64,000 bases of DNA from Pleodorina starrii (Eukaryota; Chlorophyta; Chlorophyceae; Chlamydomonadales; Volvocaceae). A program made the translations under genes and the position numbers. The stretch's first letter is position 1. Every line of letters begins with the position of its first letter. The stretch spans positions 1,107,501 through 1,171,500 of the forward strand of contig BRXU01000004.1 of NCBI GenBank assembly GCA_030267565.1. Reading direction: 5' to 3'. Under the pieces are notes generated by a model. It worked only from the letters and a program-made list of their open reading frames with translations, ran no database searches and had not been told where the DNA came from. Shown here piece by piece: positions 13,271 through 24,709 of this stretch.

Positions 13271-16200
13271 GTAAGACCGTATGCATATAATTGCTCCTAC
13301 ATGCCATTGGCGTTATTAACACGCTGGATAACGCTTGATGGCTGATAGCGATACTTTACGTGGTTGCGGCGTGCCTGGCCTAAGATAAGCGACCCGCCTA
13401 CCCTTATGCATTCCGTGGATAATACTAGTAAATATATGTAATAAATAAAGACAGCGATGTTCAGTGATAAAGCGTACACCTGAAGCTAGGCCAGTATCTT
13501 CTCCCTGTACGCGCCAGTAATAAATGACTTCCGTATCGCTACCTACATTCTATAGTAAGTTCCAATGGGCAGGCGTAAGGGTAGTAAGGGTACTAACTTT
13601 GAAGTTAGGGTCAACGGGCGGCGCGCCAAAAACGACAACCGATAGGTGGTTGTCGGTTTGATTTTATTAGCCCTAAGCCCCTAACCCCTAACCACCACTG
13701 CACCAGGTCCTGCATTCCTGCATTACGCTTCCGTCTTTTGCTTTGCTTGTGTAAAGTCGTTTGCTTTGCCTGGCCTTGAATTGGATACGTGCAGTCACGG
13801 CGGGATGATCTGGGGACATCTTCCCCATGGCCTGGGCAACGATGCGCGTCGGGGGCCTTCCCGGTTTCATTACTTCCTTACCCGCGCGACATCTTGATGA
13901 ATCGTATTGCATCAGGGTACGGTACTCACGGTAAATTCCGGACACTGGTGTAGCAGTCTACAAGCCGATACAGGGGTTGATAAACACGTTAGGGGCGGCG
14001 TTCAGGCTCCCTTTGGACCCAATACTCAATTAACTGATGGCTTACAACAGCTAACGCCTGCTGCTGCAGTTCAGACCGGAATGTGTTCAACGCCGCCGAG
14101 GAACTGGATTCCACATCTGACTCCACAGCGTGCCGCGTGTAACGAGCAAGCCACAGTCGGCTGGTCGCTCATTACACCGCGTGACTTGCACCAGCCGCCA
14201 GCAGAAGCGTATTACGATGCCTCCGCTAACTGCCAGGCAGGTGCTCCTGGGTACTCACCATGTTCGCGCCCGTAATGTCACAAGCTCACAACCGTTCGTC
14301 AATGGGGATCATGCCCCTCCCGCTGCGCCCCAAAGCGCCAAAGGTCTCCACGTAGTAGTCATATGAGCATTCCATCTGCGGGCGGCTCCAGACCGCCAAA
14401 GTTGAGACCAGCGGGCACAGTACGGATGCGGAAGATGCGGGCATGACCTGCCACCAGGAAGAGCTCCCCAGGAGGTCCCAACAGGCCAAACGACCACAGG
14501 GCTTAACAGTCAGGGAAGCGCGGAACCCAACACGTCAGGGGAAAGCAAGGGGGGACGAACCGCAGGGAGAAATCGAGTCGATCCGGACGAACGCAGCGAG
14601 CAATACTTACCGAGCCTACCTGTCGCCTATGACGGATCCGGGTCGGGGTCGACAGCCAAGGTGCGCTGGCGGGTGCCGGGTGGAGGTGCTGTTTGTCCGG
14701 TACGCATGTCAGACGCGCAGTGGGCCCAGCTTCGGTGGTGACGGGCGGTGCTGCCTTTGCAACTTCGGCCAATACTTCCGGAGGTCCAGCATCTAGACAG
14801 TACCGTAGGAGCTTGGGGAGCTTTCTGAAGAAACCGATGTGCTTGCTGGGTGTGTGCGGTGTGATCGTCTCGGGGTTCGTTAGAGCAATACGGGCGTCGA
14901 CTTTCGGACACTGGGTTTTCGTCGCGCTGGTGCGGCGTCCAGGAAGCGAGTGGCCAAGGGGGCAACGGGGCAATAGGGGCGAAATCTTGAAGGTCGGTCG
15001 GTAGGGGTCCATCCGGCCATTGGTCTTAAGACCGCTTGGGCCGTCCGGACAGCTTCCCTGCGATTGGACTGCGCCGCCATGGTTGAACGATGGACGCTGT
15101 GGTGTTCTTGGCGGGTGCTTGGGTGCTTAAGCTCCTTAAGAGTTGTGTGGGTCCCGCCCTCCCAGGCAAGGGTGATCAGCAGTACACCGCATAACCAATG
15201 GCTAGTACTGCGCCTTCTGAACCGCTTTTCAAATGATACATTTCCGCCTCGACATGATTACTTCTTGACGGAGATCGTCGTATGTTGCGAAGGACTTTGG
15301 CAAGGCCGCAGTTTCTGAGGAGGACACCTTGTTGCACTGCAAGAACCCATGCCTGCCCATGCAAACTGAACGTCGTACTGGCCGTCGAAACCCAAGGCGG
15401 CGTGCACTAGGCATCCCTAGGGCGCGTGCTCAGCTACTAGGGGCAACGTAACCAGTAGCCCGTGCATCACAGTGCCATTACGTACAACGCAGATATTGGT
15501 ATAGGCGGGTGCCTATCGGTGGCTGTCGCTGAACCGAACTTACAACACTCGATGTCGGCAGATCCATCGAAAATGGAAGAGACAGCACCGATATTTTAGT
15601 TGCCCGCTGAGTCACATTAACGTGCCTGCGCGTGCCTGATCTGGGTTGTGTGTTTTGTTCCGGTTGTCGGTAATGGCGGCTTCGAGGCACCTTGAGGGTT
15701 CCGAGCGTGCATGGCCGAGACCTTTGCTATGAATGTTGAAAGGGATTTTGAAGCGGCATAACTGTGAAGCGGCATAACTGCGACCCAAGTTGCAAGAGCA
15801 ACTGGGTCCCGTGACTTGCGGGACCGTATCGTTCTAGCGGCCATCCCGGCCGCACCCGCTGGGTTCCCGCTGACACCACGTCAGGTGCATATTCATTGTT
15901 GCGTTATTGACAGCTTACTGCCTCAGTTCATATAGTCCATAAAAAGTTCGCAGCGGGCAGTGGGTGCACAACCTTTTCTCAGGGGATGCATCATCGGGGA
16001 CGTTGACTGAGCAGGTCAAGCTTAATTTGCTAAAAAACTTGAAGACATAAATTTGTTGGACGGTTTGCTGTTTTCCCTGTGAAGACTCATTTTGTTGTCG
16101 TACATTTTGCCGTCTGTCTATTTGAACTGCCATTTTTTCCCGAACACAAAGACACCCCCTCTCAAGTACCGTTGACCCGTCCGTGAATTATTCTTGCTGT

Positions 16201-16379
16201 GTAGCTACAGGTTCTCCAGTCTCCCCCCAGTGCCTTGCGACTGTCCGCTCAGCCTTCTGTGGCTCCGCTTCTCTTAACTCTTGCCTTATGGCGAACGAAC
16301 ATTAACATAACTTATCTAGGGGCCTCCAGGCGCAACCTTTGAGCCGCAGCCTAGTCCCGCCCCAACTTTCGCGACGACC

Positions 16380-18436
16380 ATGAACCAACATTACAACCGC
16401 GGCGCGTCCTCCTATGGCGTCCAAGCTCCACCGGTTACCTACTCTCAGGAGCTCCTGCTCAGCCATCTTGCCAAGAGCAGCGCTGCGAGTCAGCAGGTGC
16501 GAGAACTCTGCTGCTGTAGCTTACCGATGGCGCGGTCTCCGACCAAGCGACTTCATCACAGGATGTCAGCAAGGGTGTATCAACTGGTCGCACCATGCTG
16601 GCGGACTTGACCAACAACGGGCAGGCTTTGCAGCGCTCAGCCGCGACGGTGAGCGTTTCGCTTGACCATGACTGCGTCACGTGCAGATGCGGAACCCTCG
16701 TCTGCGGTGTATGCCGGGATAGTAATAATGGCAATTCATTTTTTTGAGCACGTGCAGGCCGACCGGAAGGTGTTATCGCACGTCAGCGGTCAGCAGCCTG
16801 CCTCGTTTGGCCAAGCACCGAAGGTACAGCATGGGTATGTGCCGGCTTCGATTCCACACGGGGCGTTCTCGGACCCGCGCATCATCGACAGCGTGCGGCA
16901 ATCAGGTATGCGCGCAGCGCTCGGCGCACGACGCTTTGTGGGGTTCCGGTAGTTAACGGGGGGGGGCACTGCCGCAGGTGACTTCGACCGCAAGAAGAAG
17001 TCATGGCTTGACGTTGACGCCATGAACCACGATGACCCCCAAGCGGTCAGCCACTACGCGTCGGCAATTTTCGAGTACCTGCGTGAGGCCGAGGTAGGTG
17101 GACGCCTGACATGAGCATGGTTGCCGGTGCTGTCGTAGCCATGCAAACGCGTAAGTAGCGGTTTGTGTTTGGATTCGCGTAAACGAATGTCGGTTTGAAG
17201 GTAGCTAGTCAAGGTTGAAACTGGGTTCCTTGGTCTCACACGAGAGGTGCCTAACCGTACGTGCGCTGGTCCCCTGCAGCTTTTGCGTCGGCCGGCCCCC
17301 GACTACATCGACTCGCAGCCGGAGATCAACGCCAAAATGCGCTCTATCCTGGTGGACTGGCTAGTGGAGGTGTCAGAGGAGTACCGCATGGTGCCGGACA
17401 CGCTTTACTACGCGGTCAACTTCCTCGATCGCGTCCTCAGTGTTCAGCGCGTCTCTCGGTCGCAGCTGCAGCTGGTGGGCATCACATGCATGTGGATTGC
17501 GGCCAAGTACGAGGAGATCTACCCGCCGAACGTGGGAGAGTTCTCGTACATAACGGACAACACGTACAGCCGCGAGCAGCTGGTGGCCATGGAGGAGGAG
17601 GTGCTGAAGAAGCTCAAGTATGAGCTCACGGTACCCACCGCCAAGACCTTCCTCCGCCGGCTACTGCAGGTGCGGGCAGCAGGCGCGGACAACCGACGTT
17701 GCTGTCCATGAATTGCATTCCGTGGGATATTGTTGCCACTCGCCCCGGCAATTCCGATTGTCCTTTTTAGTCCACCATGGGGCTTGCTTTTCCTTTTCAT
17801 GAACGCTGCATAAGAACCCCGAGTCCTCGCCCCCGCTGCGACCTGAGCCTTAGCGCATGTTGCACTTATACACAACCCAGGGCTTGAAGAGACAGGCATT
17901 TGATTGCTCGATGACCGGTTATATCGACAATAATTTTGGGTTCCCAGTAGAGGATTGCAGCGCGTCGAAGACTCTCACGAATTGTATGGTAGAACACCTG
18001 AACACAATTCGGTTGTTTCCCATCCTACCAGGTGTGCAACCCGGACGACCAGCTTCACTTCGTCTCGAACTACCTGACGGAGATCTCGTTGATGGAGGCG
18101 TCGATGCTGAACTTCCTTCCCAGCGAAATCGCCGGGGCGGCGGTCTATCTTGCGAACCTCATCCTCGCGCGGCCGCCCTGGTCGCCGACGTTAGAGCACT
18201 ACTCCTACTACGCGCCAGTGCAGATCGCTGACTGCGTGGAGGCGCTTGCAGCGCTGCACATCAAGGTCAATACCAGAGCGCAGGGAGGCGAGCTGACCGC
18301 GTTGTACGACAAGTACAGCCACAGCAAGTTCTTGGGGGTGTCGCGCGTCAGCCCTCTGCCGCAGGCGGTCGTGAGCCAACACCTGGCCATGATGCTGAGC
18401 GACAACAGCGCTAGCGGCTTGAGCTCCCGTGCTTAA
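16380..18436 (+). CDS. CYCA1: A-type mitotic cyclin
   Basis: Regulatory subunit that activates a cyclin-dependent kinase in S/G2-M; nuclear. Six exons: 16380-16496, 16562-16648, 16758-16905, 16978-17093, 17280-17669, 18032-18436; 1263 nt, 420 residues. Exon 2 supplies a destruction box, RTMLADLTN (about residues 49-57), which fits RxxLxxxxN and marks the protein for APC/C proteolysis. The N-terminal cyclin box includes MRSILVDWLVEVSEEYRMV, AAKYEEIYPPNVGEF and YITDNTY. The LVEVSEEY and YITDNTY forms are characteristic of A-type rather than B-type cyclins. The C-terminal cyclin fold is in exon 6. Start chosen: first ATG that splices in phase to the destruction-box exon. The symbol follows the single A cyclin known in Chlamydomonas; paralogy is not tested. 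It converges with the gene at 19340-23744. Confidence 0.92.
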
Positions 18437-18964
18437 CTGTCTTTCGGTTCGAGGCCCGTGCATGCGGCGGGGGCGCCAAACAGATCCATTGCATCCGTGG
18501 ATTTATGCACGGCCGGTGTCAGTTGTTCTACGTGATGTATGCACTGTCTTAAGTTATGTGATCAATCACAACTGGCGCACCTTTGCACCCACACCGGTGT
18601 CAAATTGAGAGGGCGTTCGAGAGTTTTGACGTTTGTTCCAAGTGTGACTTTTGCGTTAACGGATGGACTATATTATGACCGAATTATGTAGAGGACAATC
18701 TAGGCATAGGTTGACGAAGACGGACCGCGAGAACAACGGAAAACCGTGAAGACTTAACGGAAAACTGGACAGAAGACCAACGGTTCGGGCGCGCGCGTTT
18801 GCTGGACTCTTAAGAGTGCATCTCATTCTTCTTCGTTTTGCAATTCTCTCTTCCATTCGCGGTAGACCGGGTGCACGGCGCCGGAAAGCGCCTTCGCTGC
18901 GGTCTGCAGACGACTTCTTTCCTTGAGACTAATCGGGGCTAATCGTCCTCGCCATGTATGGCTA

Positions 18965-18969
18965 TGTAA
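18965..18969 (+). terminator. Candidate TGTAA polyadenylation signal (cyclin)
   Basis: TGTAA is the usual volvocine poly(A) signal. This copy lies about 530 nt past the cyclin stop. It is 25 bp from a TGTAA on the other strand, as expected for two convergent genes. Confidence 0.4.
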
Positions 18970-18993
18970 GGCTTTGCCTCGTGTGCTCCATAC

Positions 18994-18998
18994 TTACA
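18994..18998 (-). terminator. Candidate TGTAA polyadenylation signal (coiled-coil gene)
   Basis: TTACA on + is TGTAA on the minus strand. It lies about 342 nt past the stop of the coiled-coil gene. Together with 18965-18969 it suggests tail-to-tail transcription ends that overlap slightly. The stretch 18437-19339 shows no other feature beyond the two 3' UTRs. Confidence 0.4.
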
Positions 18999-19339
18999 TG
19001 GTGTTCATCGTCGTCGCCTTATCCCGAAAACCCCGTACGCCCACCCCCTCCGGCGCCTGACGATGGCAGTCTCGTTATCACGGCATGCTCAGTACATATT
19101 GGCTCTCTTCTCCGATTAATAGCTCACAAGCCTCCGACTTCTCCAGCTATAAACGGGGCCCATGCGAAAAGGCCCGCGGGCTATGCTACTTCAATTACGC
19201 CGCGTGGGTTATGCTCCGTTAGTTACCAAATGCCCTGCGCGAAAGCTACTAGCCAACGACCACCACCCGTTGCTACACCATTTCAACAGCAGTTATAACG
19301 CGGCGACTGCCTTAGGCCTAAGCCCCTGGACGACTACTG

Positions 19340-22300
19340 TCATGGAAGCCATGTCCCTCCGGCGGGGGCCCGAGCGGGGCTTGTGGTGCGGCCGCCGGCA
19401 GGCCGTCCCGCCCCCGAGGCCGCTCGACGGGCATGCTGTGCGGCGTTGGCGCTGGCACGAAGCGACGCCTCCGGGGAGAGCGGCCGCTGCCGATTCACGC
19501 CGGCACTGCTTGGCTCGGCGTGCAGTCCCGCAGTCTCCCGTGCGCTGATTGGTGCGAGGGCGATGGGCGGCGAGGGCGGCTCCATTGCCTCCCGACGTCG
19601 GAGCGTGGCGGCGGCTGCTGGCGTGACGTCGTGGCTCGGCGAATCCCCGTCCGTGCCCTTACAGGCTATTGTGGTCACCGGGGTCGCGGCGAAGCTGGCC
19701 TCGGGCGACGGCAGCGTCGATGGAACGTGCAGCGTGACGGCGGCCGCCCCTGACGCGTCCTCTGAGCCGCCCCCCGCTGGTGAGGAGGTGCGGCGCTGTG
19801 TGGCGGCGCGACCGCCACTCCCGCCGCCAGACCTAGTTGGCGAGTGCGATGCTAACCGAGAGTTCGCCGGTCCCGCGCTGCTTGACCGCAGCGCCGAGCG
19901 AGGCCGTTGGTGCGGGGCTGCAGCTGCCGAAGATTGCGGGCTGGCACCGGCGGGTCCTCGGCTAGTGACGGTGTGGGGAGTTGCGCCCGCAGCACTGGGT
20001 GCGCGCGCGTGTGCGCCCGCGTGGCCCGCGGGCCTGGGCGCCGACGTCGCGGCCGGGTGGCCGGCGGCAGCACGGGACGATCCCGGATGAGAAATGCCGC
20101 CCTGCAACACAGCGGGAGGGGTGTTTCTGGTTACCGAGTCCTCTGCGACTGCGTGCCGTTGGGGCGCTGCCTGCTCCACGCCGCGGCTGCGCCCATTCGT
20201 GGCGCGATACGATAAGCATCGAATAATGTTCTTGGTTTCACCTTGCGACGATTCACGAGCACATACGCTCGAGAGAGGATGCAACGCAAGCCGACATGTG
20301 CTTGCCACCTACACGCGCGCCGGTTGATGATCGACGACGACAGCCATGAACATGAACATTCCACCACAGCCGGTACGTCAGGACTACGGCGTGTTGCAGT
20401 AACCCGTATACGGTAAACTACTGAACCGTATCCCACCCACCCCCCTTCCTTCCCCACGCCACTGCGCCTGCCAGTGCACTCACCCTGGCCAGCCTGTCCG
20501 TAAGGGCCGCCATATCCGCCTGCTGAGCAGCCAGCTGCCCCTGCAGATGCTCCACTTGGGACTGCAGCTCGCCACGCTTCTTAACAACCACCGCGCGCTT
20601 CTGCCGCTCCGCCTGCGTTGCGCGCATCAGGGGTTTGGCCAAAGGTTTGGCCATGCATCAGGATCAGGGGCCGGATGGGGGGTAAAAAAGAAGATGCCGC
20701 AGTGAAGGGACGAAGACGGCGGATGAGAGAGGGTGGAGTTCAAGGCAACAGACGCGTGCATGGTGCGTGAGCCGTTCCAAGCCATGACGCACTCGGGCCA
20801 GCAGCGACGCTGCCGCGCCTATCCTGGCCCAGACATGCAAAGCGCCAATTCCCAACCAGCCGCTGTGCTGTGGCCGCAACGCGGCGCCAGCCCTTTGCGC
20901 CTTTGCACGCACGCGCGCGCGCGCCGAGCCCCCACCCACCAGCGCGTTTGCCCGCCGTGCCCAAACGCAAACACGCCTCAAACCCTCCCCCTTTCCAAAA
21001 CACCTGCATCAAAATGATACGCCCATCCCTTCCGTTGCCCCGAAACCTTTTAAATAAAAAACCCCACGCACCCTGAGCTGGTCCCTCAGCGCTGCCAGCT
21101 GCCCCTCGATGGCGGCGTGCGTCTCCCTCAGGTGCACCGTCAGCTCCTGCTCCGCCCGCAGCACCCCCTGGAGCTGGGCCTCCAGTTGGGCCTTATCCTC
21201 AGCCAGCGTCGACACAGTCGACCTGCAACGGAGGGAAAAGGGCGGAGAGGCCGGGAGGAGACGGCCGACCAAACATGATGCCGAGGCGGGCACGGGCGCG
21301 GACACGGACTGACGAAACCGCATGCACTGTCGCTGCATGCGTCAGCACCCACAGGGGCTCCGGCTGAAAGCATTGCCCCTTCGGGGTTTTGCATTGCTGC
21401 GAACCTGAGTCCTACAGGGTAGATCTGGTAGCAGCCGGTGCGCAAGCGGCGGCCGGTGGTCACGAGCCCCTGGGGACCTCCCAGCGCCTCCCAAGTTCTC
21501 AGGCCCCCGGTCCCCGCTCCCAGGGGGCGCAGGCGCTCCGAAACTCACGCCTGCTGCTCCATCTGCTGCCGCAGCGTTTCGATGATGGTCGTCTGTTCCG
21601 CGATGAGAGCGTCGCCGCGCGTCCGGCACTCGGTCGTCACAGCGAGCTGCGGCGCGGCCGTGCGCACAGTCGCCACCGTTAGCACGAGCGCCATGTCGCC
21701 GCAGTACAAAGTTTTGCACGGCGAATGTGAAGCTGGGAAGCTGGCCAAGCCGATCACTGACCAACGCGGATGTCCCCGGAGGAGCACGGGGCGCTATCTC
21801 CCGACGTCATCCCCCGTGTCCCGTCGGGTGTCCCACCGGAGGGGTTCTCGGCACCCTATTAAGAGGACGAGAGGTCGAGGGCCCAGCAGCAGCGGCTGTG
21901 CGCTTTCCGAGCGCACTTTGCGCCGTCCTCAGCCTCTTGAGGACCCGCCTATCGGCGCGGCGCGGCGAGTCCGCGCAAACGTGCGCTCCACGCCCCTCCC
22001 CTCCCCTCCTTCGCCTCACCTGCTGCGCCATCTGCTTGACCTGCTCCGCGAGTTGCTGCCGCTCTCGGTTGCTGGCCTCCAGGGCTTCGCGAGTCTGCGC
22101 CAGCTGCCCCTGCGGAGGACGGGGCAGCCGCACACGGCGCCGGGAAGTGGGCGAGCGCGGTTCACTACTTGCACGAATCGACGGTTTGGCCCCGACCACA
22201 GGACACCCAGCGCGGCCGCACACGCAGCCGGACGGACCACAGGAGCTGAGCCGCTGCCGCTGTTGCTGCTGCCATTGGACTGCCTCGACGCCTTCGCAAT

Positions 22301-23744
22301 TCTTGTCAGGTTGGCTTCCGGTCAGATGATGCGCCTCGCGCACCCCACCCCCCAATACACGCACACAAATACACGCAGCCCCGCTGCGCTGCTGCCCCCG
22401 CCCACCTGTAGCGTCTCCGTGACCACCTGCACTGCAGTGCTGCGGTGCTCCGACTTGTGCAGGCGCTGCTGCAGCTGCTGCGCCTCCTCCGCGTGAGCCA
22501 TCAGCTGCGTCCGCTCCTGAAGCAGCAGCTGCTGCAGCCGCGCACGGTCCTCCGCGCCCGCCTTGAGCTGCCTGCGCGCGGCAGAGCGGCGGCGGCGGAG
22601 CGAGTTGCTGCTCAGCCCAAACGGGAACGCGCTTTCTCCGCCCCGGACCCGACAAACACACACAGCCCCGGGCCGTTCTAATTACCCCCCTGAAATTCCC
22701 GCCCTACCCTACCCCCCGGAGGAGGTTCGCTTGCTGTCCACACGTTAACCCCCCCGCCCCCGACCCCCAATTTGTCGGGTTGTTTTGTCCGGGCGTTCGT
22801 GCTGTTCTTGTGCTGTCGCGCGTACTCGTCCGTCTGGGTTGATCTGGCGGCGACGCGGTCGCAGCGTCTTTTCGGCTCGGTAAGGTTACAGGTATGTTCG
22901 GTAAGTATTACTGGGTTCGGGTCCGTTCGCTAACGCCGTCTCCGTCTCCGCTGCGGTATCATTTTTTACCGCCCGACCCGACCGGACCCGCGCTCGACCC
23001 GCCCGACCCGACCGGGCAAGGGACCCACAAGATCATCGCCTGCACCAGCTCCTCCATCTGACTGGTGGCCTGAGCCTGCTTCATCAACACGTCGGCAGCA
23101 GCCTGAGAGTTGCCTGCGTGGGCGTGTCAGCGTGTGTGCGTGTGGGGCAGCGCCAAAACGCAGCACGTCAGCGGGAATAATTCTTCGCAGCTCCAGCGGC
23201 GGACCGGCAGGATCAACTGAACTGGTCGGACCAACGCAAATATAGAGCGGTCGCTGCGTAGACTGCGTGCTGTGTCCATACGGGTGCCAATGCAGGGGCA
23301 GATGCAGGGGCCGGTGCGCTTACCCCGGAGGCCGCCGTACAGCGCCTTCCATTTCCGTTCCAGCATTCCGACGGCGTTCTGGTCGCTACCGTGCACCGTC
23401 GGTGTCGGCAGCGGGCTGTTTACGAAGGTCAGCAGTCGCGCCGCGGGTGTGCCACGTGGCTGGTTGCTGGGCGCGGCGCTCGGCGCGGGGGACGCGGCGG
23501 CGAGCGCCATGCGCGTGCGGTAGGCTGCCGCCAGCGCCGCGGCATCAGCTCTAGAATCTTCTGCAGTGAGTGTGCTTGTCGGGGACCTAACGATGGGCTC
23601 TTGTTGGGAGTAATGCGCTGCTTGCGGAGCATCGGTGACGTCCGTGAAAGAACCGGCCGCCTGCTGCTGCGACTGCTGTTGCAATAGCCCGTGATTATGC
23701 TGAGATAACAGAAAACTCAAGTCCTGGAGCCCCAAATCCGTCAT
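19340..23744 (-). CDS. Coiled-coil protein with disordered C-terminal tail, function unknown
   Basis: Eight exons in transcript order: 23744-23324, 23113-23029, 22571-22406, 22109-22020, 21646-21549, 21222-21072, 20612-20484, 20170-19340. They total 1971 nt (656 residues), with every junction in phase. Residues 1-140 are Gln/Ser/Ala-rich and include MLERKWKALYGG. Residues about 141-380 form heptad-rich coiled coil, for example LQQLLLQERTQLMAHAEEAQ, RERQQLAEQVKQMAQQ and TIIETLRQQMEQQ. The last 276 residues are Ser/Pro/Ala/Arg-rich and probably disordered. No catalytic domain is visible. Such architecture is common in basal-body, flagellar or scaffold proteins, but nothing here proves a location. 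The final exon is the least certain; it rests on phase agreement and an open frame of about 830 nt. An antisense open frame over it is a GC-bias shadow. Confidence 0.7.
20681..20720 (-). repeat. Intron-end motif, acceptor side
   Basis: On the transcript strand this reads GCCGTCTTCGTCCCTTCACT then GCGGCATCTTCTTTTTTACC. It lies about 68 nt before the acceptor of the intron 21071-20613 of the coiled-coil gene, in the same sense as the other acceptor-side copies. Confidence 0.6.
22934..22970 (+). repeat. Intron-end motif, donor side (of the minus-strand gene)
   Basis: On + this reads CGCCGTCTCCGTCTCCGCTG then CGGTATCATTTTTTACC. The host gene is on the minus strand. In the transcript it is therefore the inverted, donor-side form, about 59 nt inside the intron 23028-22572. 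Confidence 0.6.
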
Positions 23745-24709
23745 CTTGATAGTCGTTGCTCGTGACCCCTGCCCCGGTTACAGTCAAAAGTACATCATCA
23801 TTGTATAAGCGGTATCAGGAATATCATTATAGCAAGCCTTTACTAATTGGCTACGCCGCAGACGGCTGCAACTCGGCGGAGAGGGTGTCAACAACGCCTC
23901 CGAAACCATCTTGCGCTGAAGGGCGCGAACGGCGATATTGAGCCCTTCTCGAGCCAACCAACTGTGAACGACTTCTTTCACTTGCCAGACAACATAGTGC
24001 CTTGCCTTGCCAAAAACTTTGGGTCAGACATCTTTGCCATGATACGTACCCCAGCTTGTCCAATACCCCTGGCCATACCTCCTGATGCGGCCATCGACCA
24101 CGTCCAAACATTGGGACACAGGCTCAATCAGCGAACGGCGAACGGCGGGGGTAGACCGTGCATTGGACATGCTGTGCTGCAAAGCGCCACGCGCATCCCT
24201 CGCTGTCGCCCTTCAGGACGCCAGAAGCCATTCCGCGACCACGACCCTCTCCGCGTGGTGCACAACCCTCTCCAAGCATGAGCACAAATCCTGCTTGCAT
24301 GTCTGTCCCTTCCGCGCCCGACAACTCCGGCTCCGGCCACAACGTGTATGGGCACAACGTATATCGACAGACCTCCCAAAATTCGACGACGCCTGTACAG
24401 GATATGCCCTAGGGCCCACCGCCGCCTGTAATGAACGACTCCCAGCGGAGATGCATCGACTTGATACGGTACAGCCCCACCGACTTATCTGCAACAACTC
24501 GCGACAGCTTCACAACTCGGTGCCAGACCGTGCTTCAACAGGGCCAATGCCGATGCATGGCGATGTGCGCCTCCTTCGAAAACAAATCTCCAAATCTTCC
24601 TGCAGCAAAAAAATGCGTTTGGCTTTCCGCCTGCCAAGCTATGCGCCAGTCAGTCCAGTGTCCTCCTATCTCTCCTCAACCGTCAACCGTCAACCGCCGG
24701 GCCCGCTCC
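23745..24709. other. Intergenic region between two minus-strand genes
   Basis: Contains the promoter and 5' UTR of the coiled-coil gene and the 3' UTR of the glucose transporter. A minus-strand TGTAA lies at 23778-23782, but it is too close to the next start codon to be a convincing poly(A) site. No gene is recognisable. Confidence 0.5.

Larger units (their letters stand above)
9369..16379. other. Seven-kilobase gene-poor region
   Basis: Lies between the glucan synthase stop and the cyclin start. No ORF here gives a recognisable protein, and codon structure is weak. It holds a GCGAA/GCGAG minisatellite (9719-9778), a long inverted repeat (about 11844-12350), a possible decayed transposase (about 12348-13270, minus strand), short GGTT and AACAAGC repeats, and CCCTAA-like sequence near 13670-13690. 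From about 13300 to 16300 the base composition is less GC-rich than in the genes and I see nothing assignable. The 5' part must contain the 3' UTR of glucan synthase, and the last few hundred bases the cyclin promoter. Confidence 0.6.

Noticed and set aside
19383..20090. 235-codon + strand open frame
   Set aside because: Antisense shadow of the Ser/Pro/Ala-rich last exon of the coiled-coil gene, which fits the upstream exons in phase.
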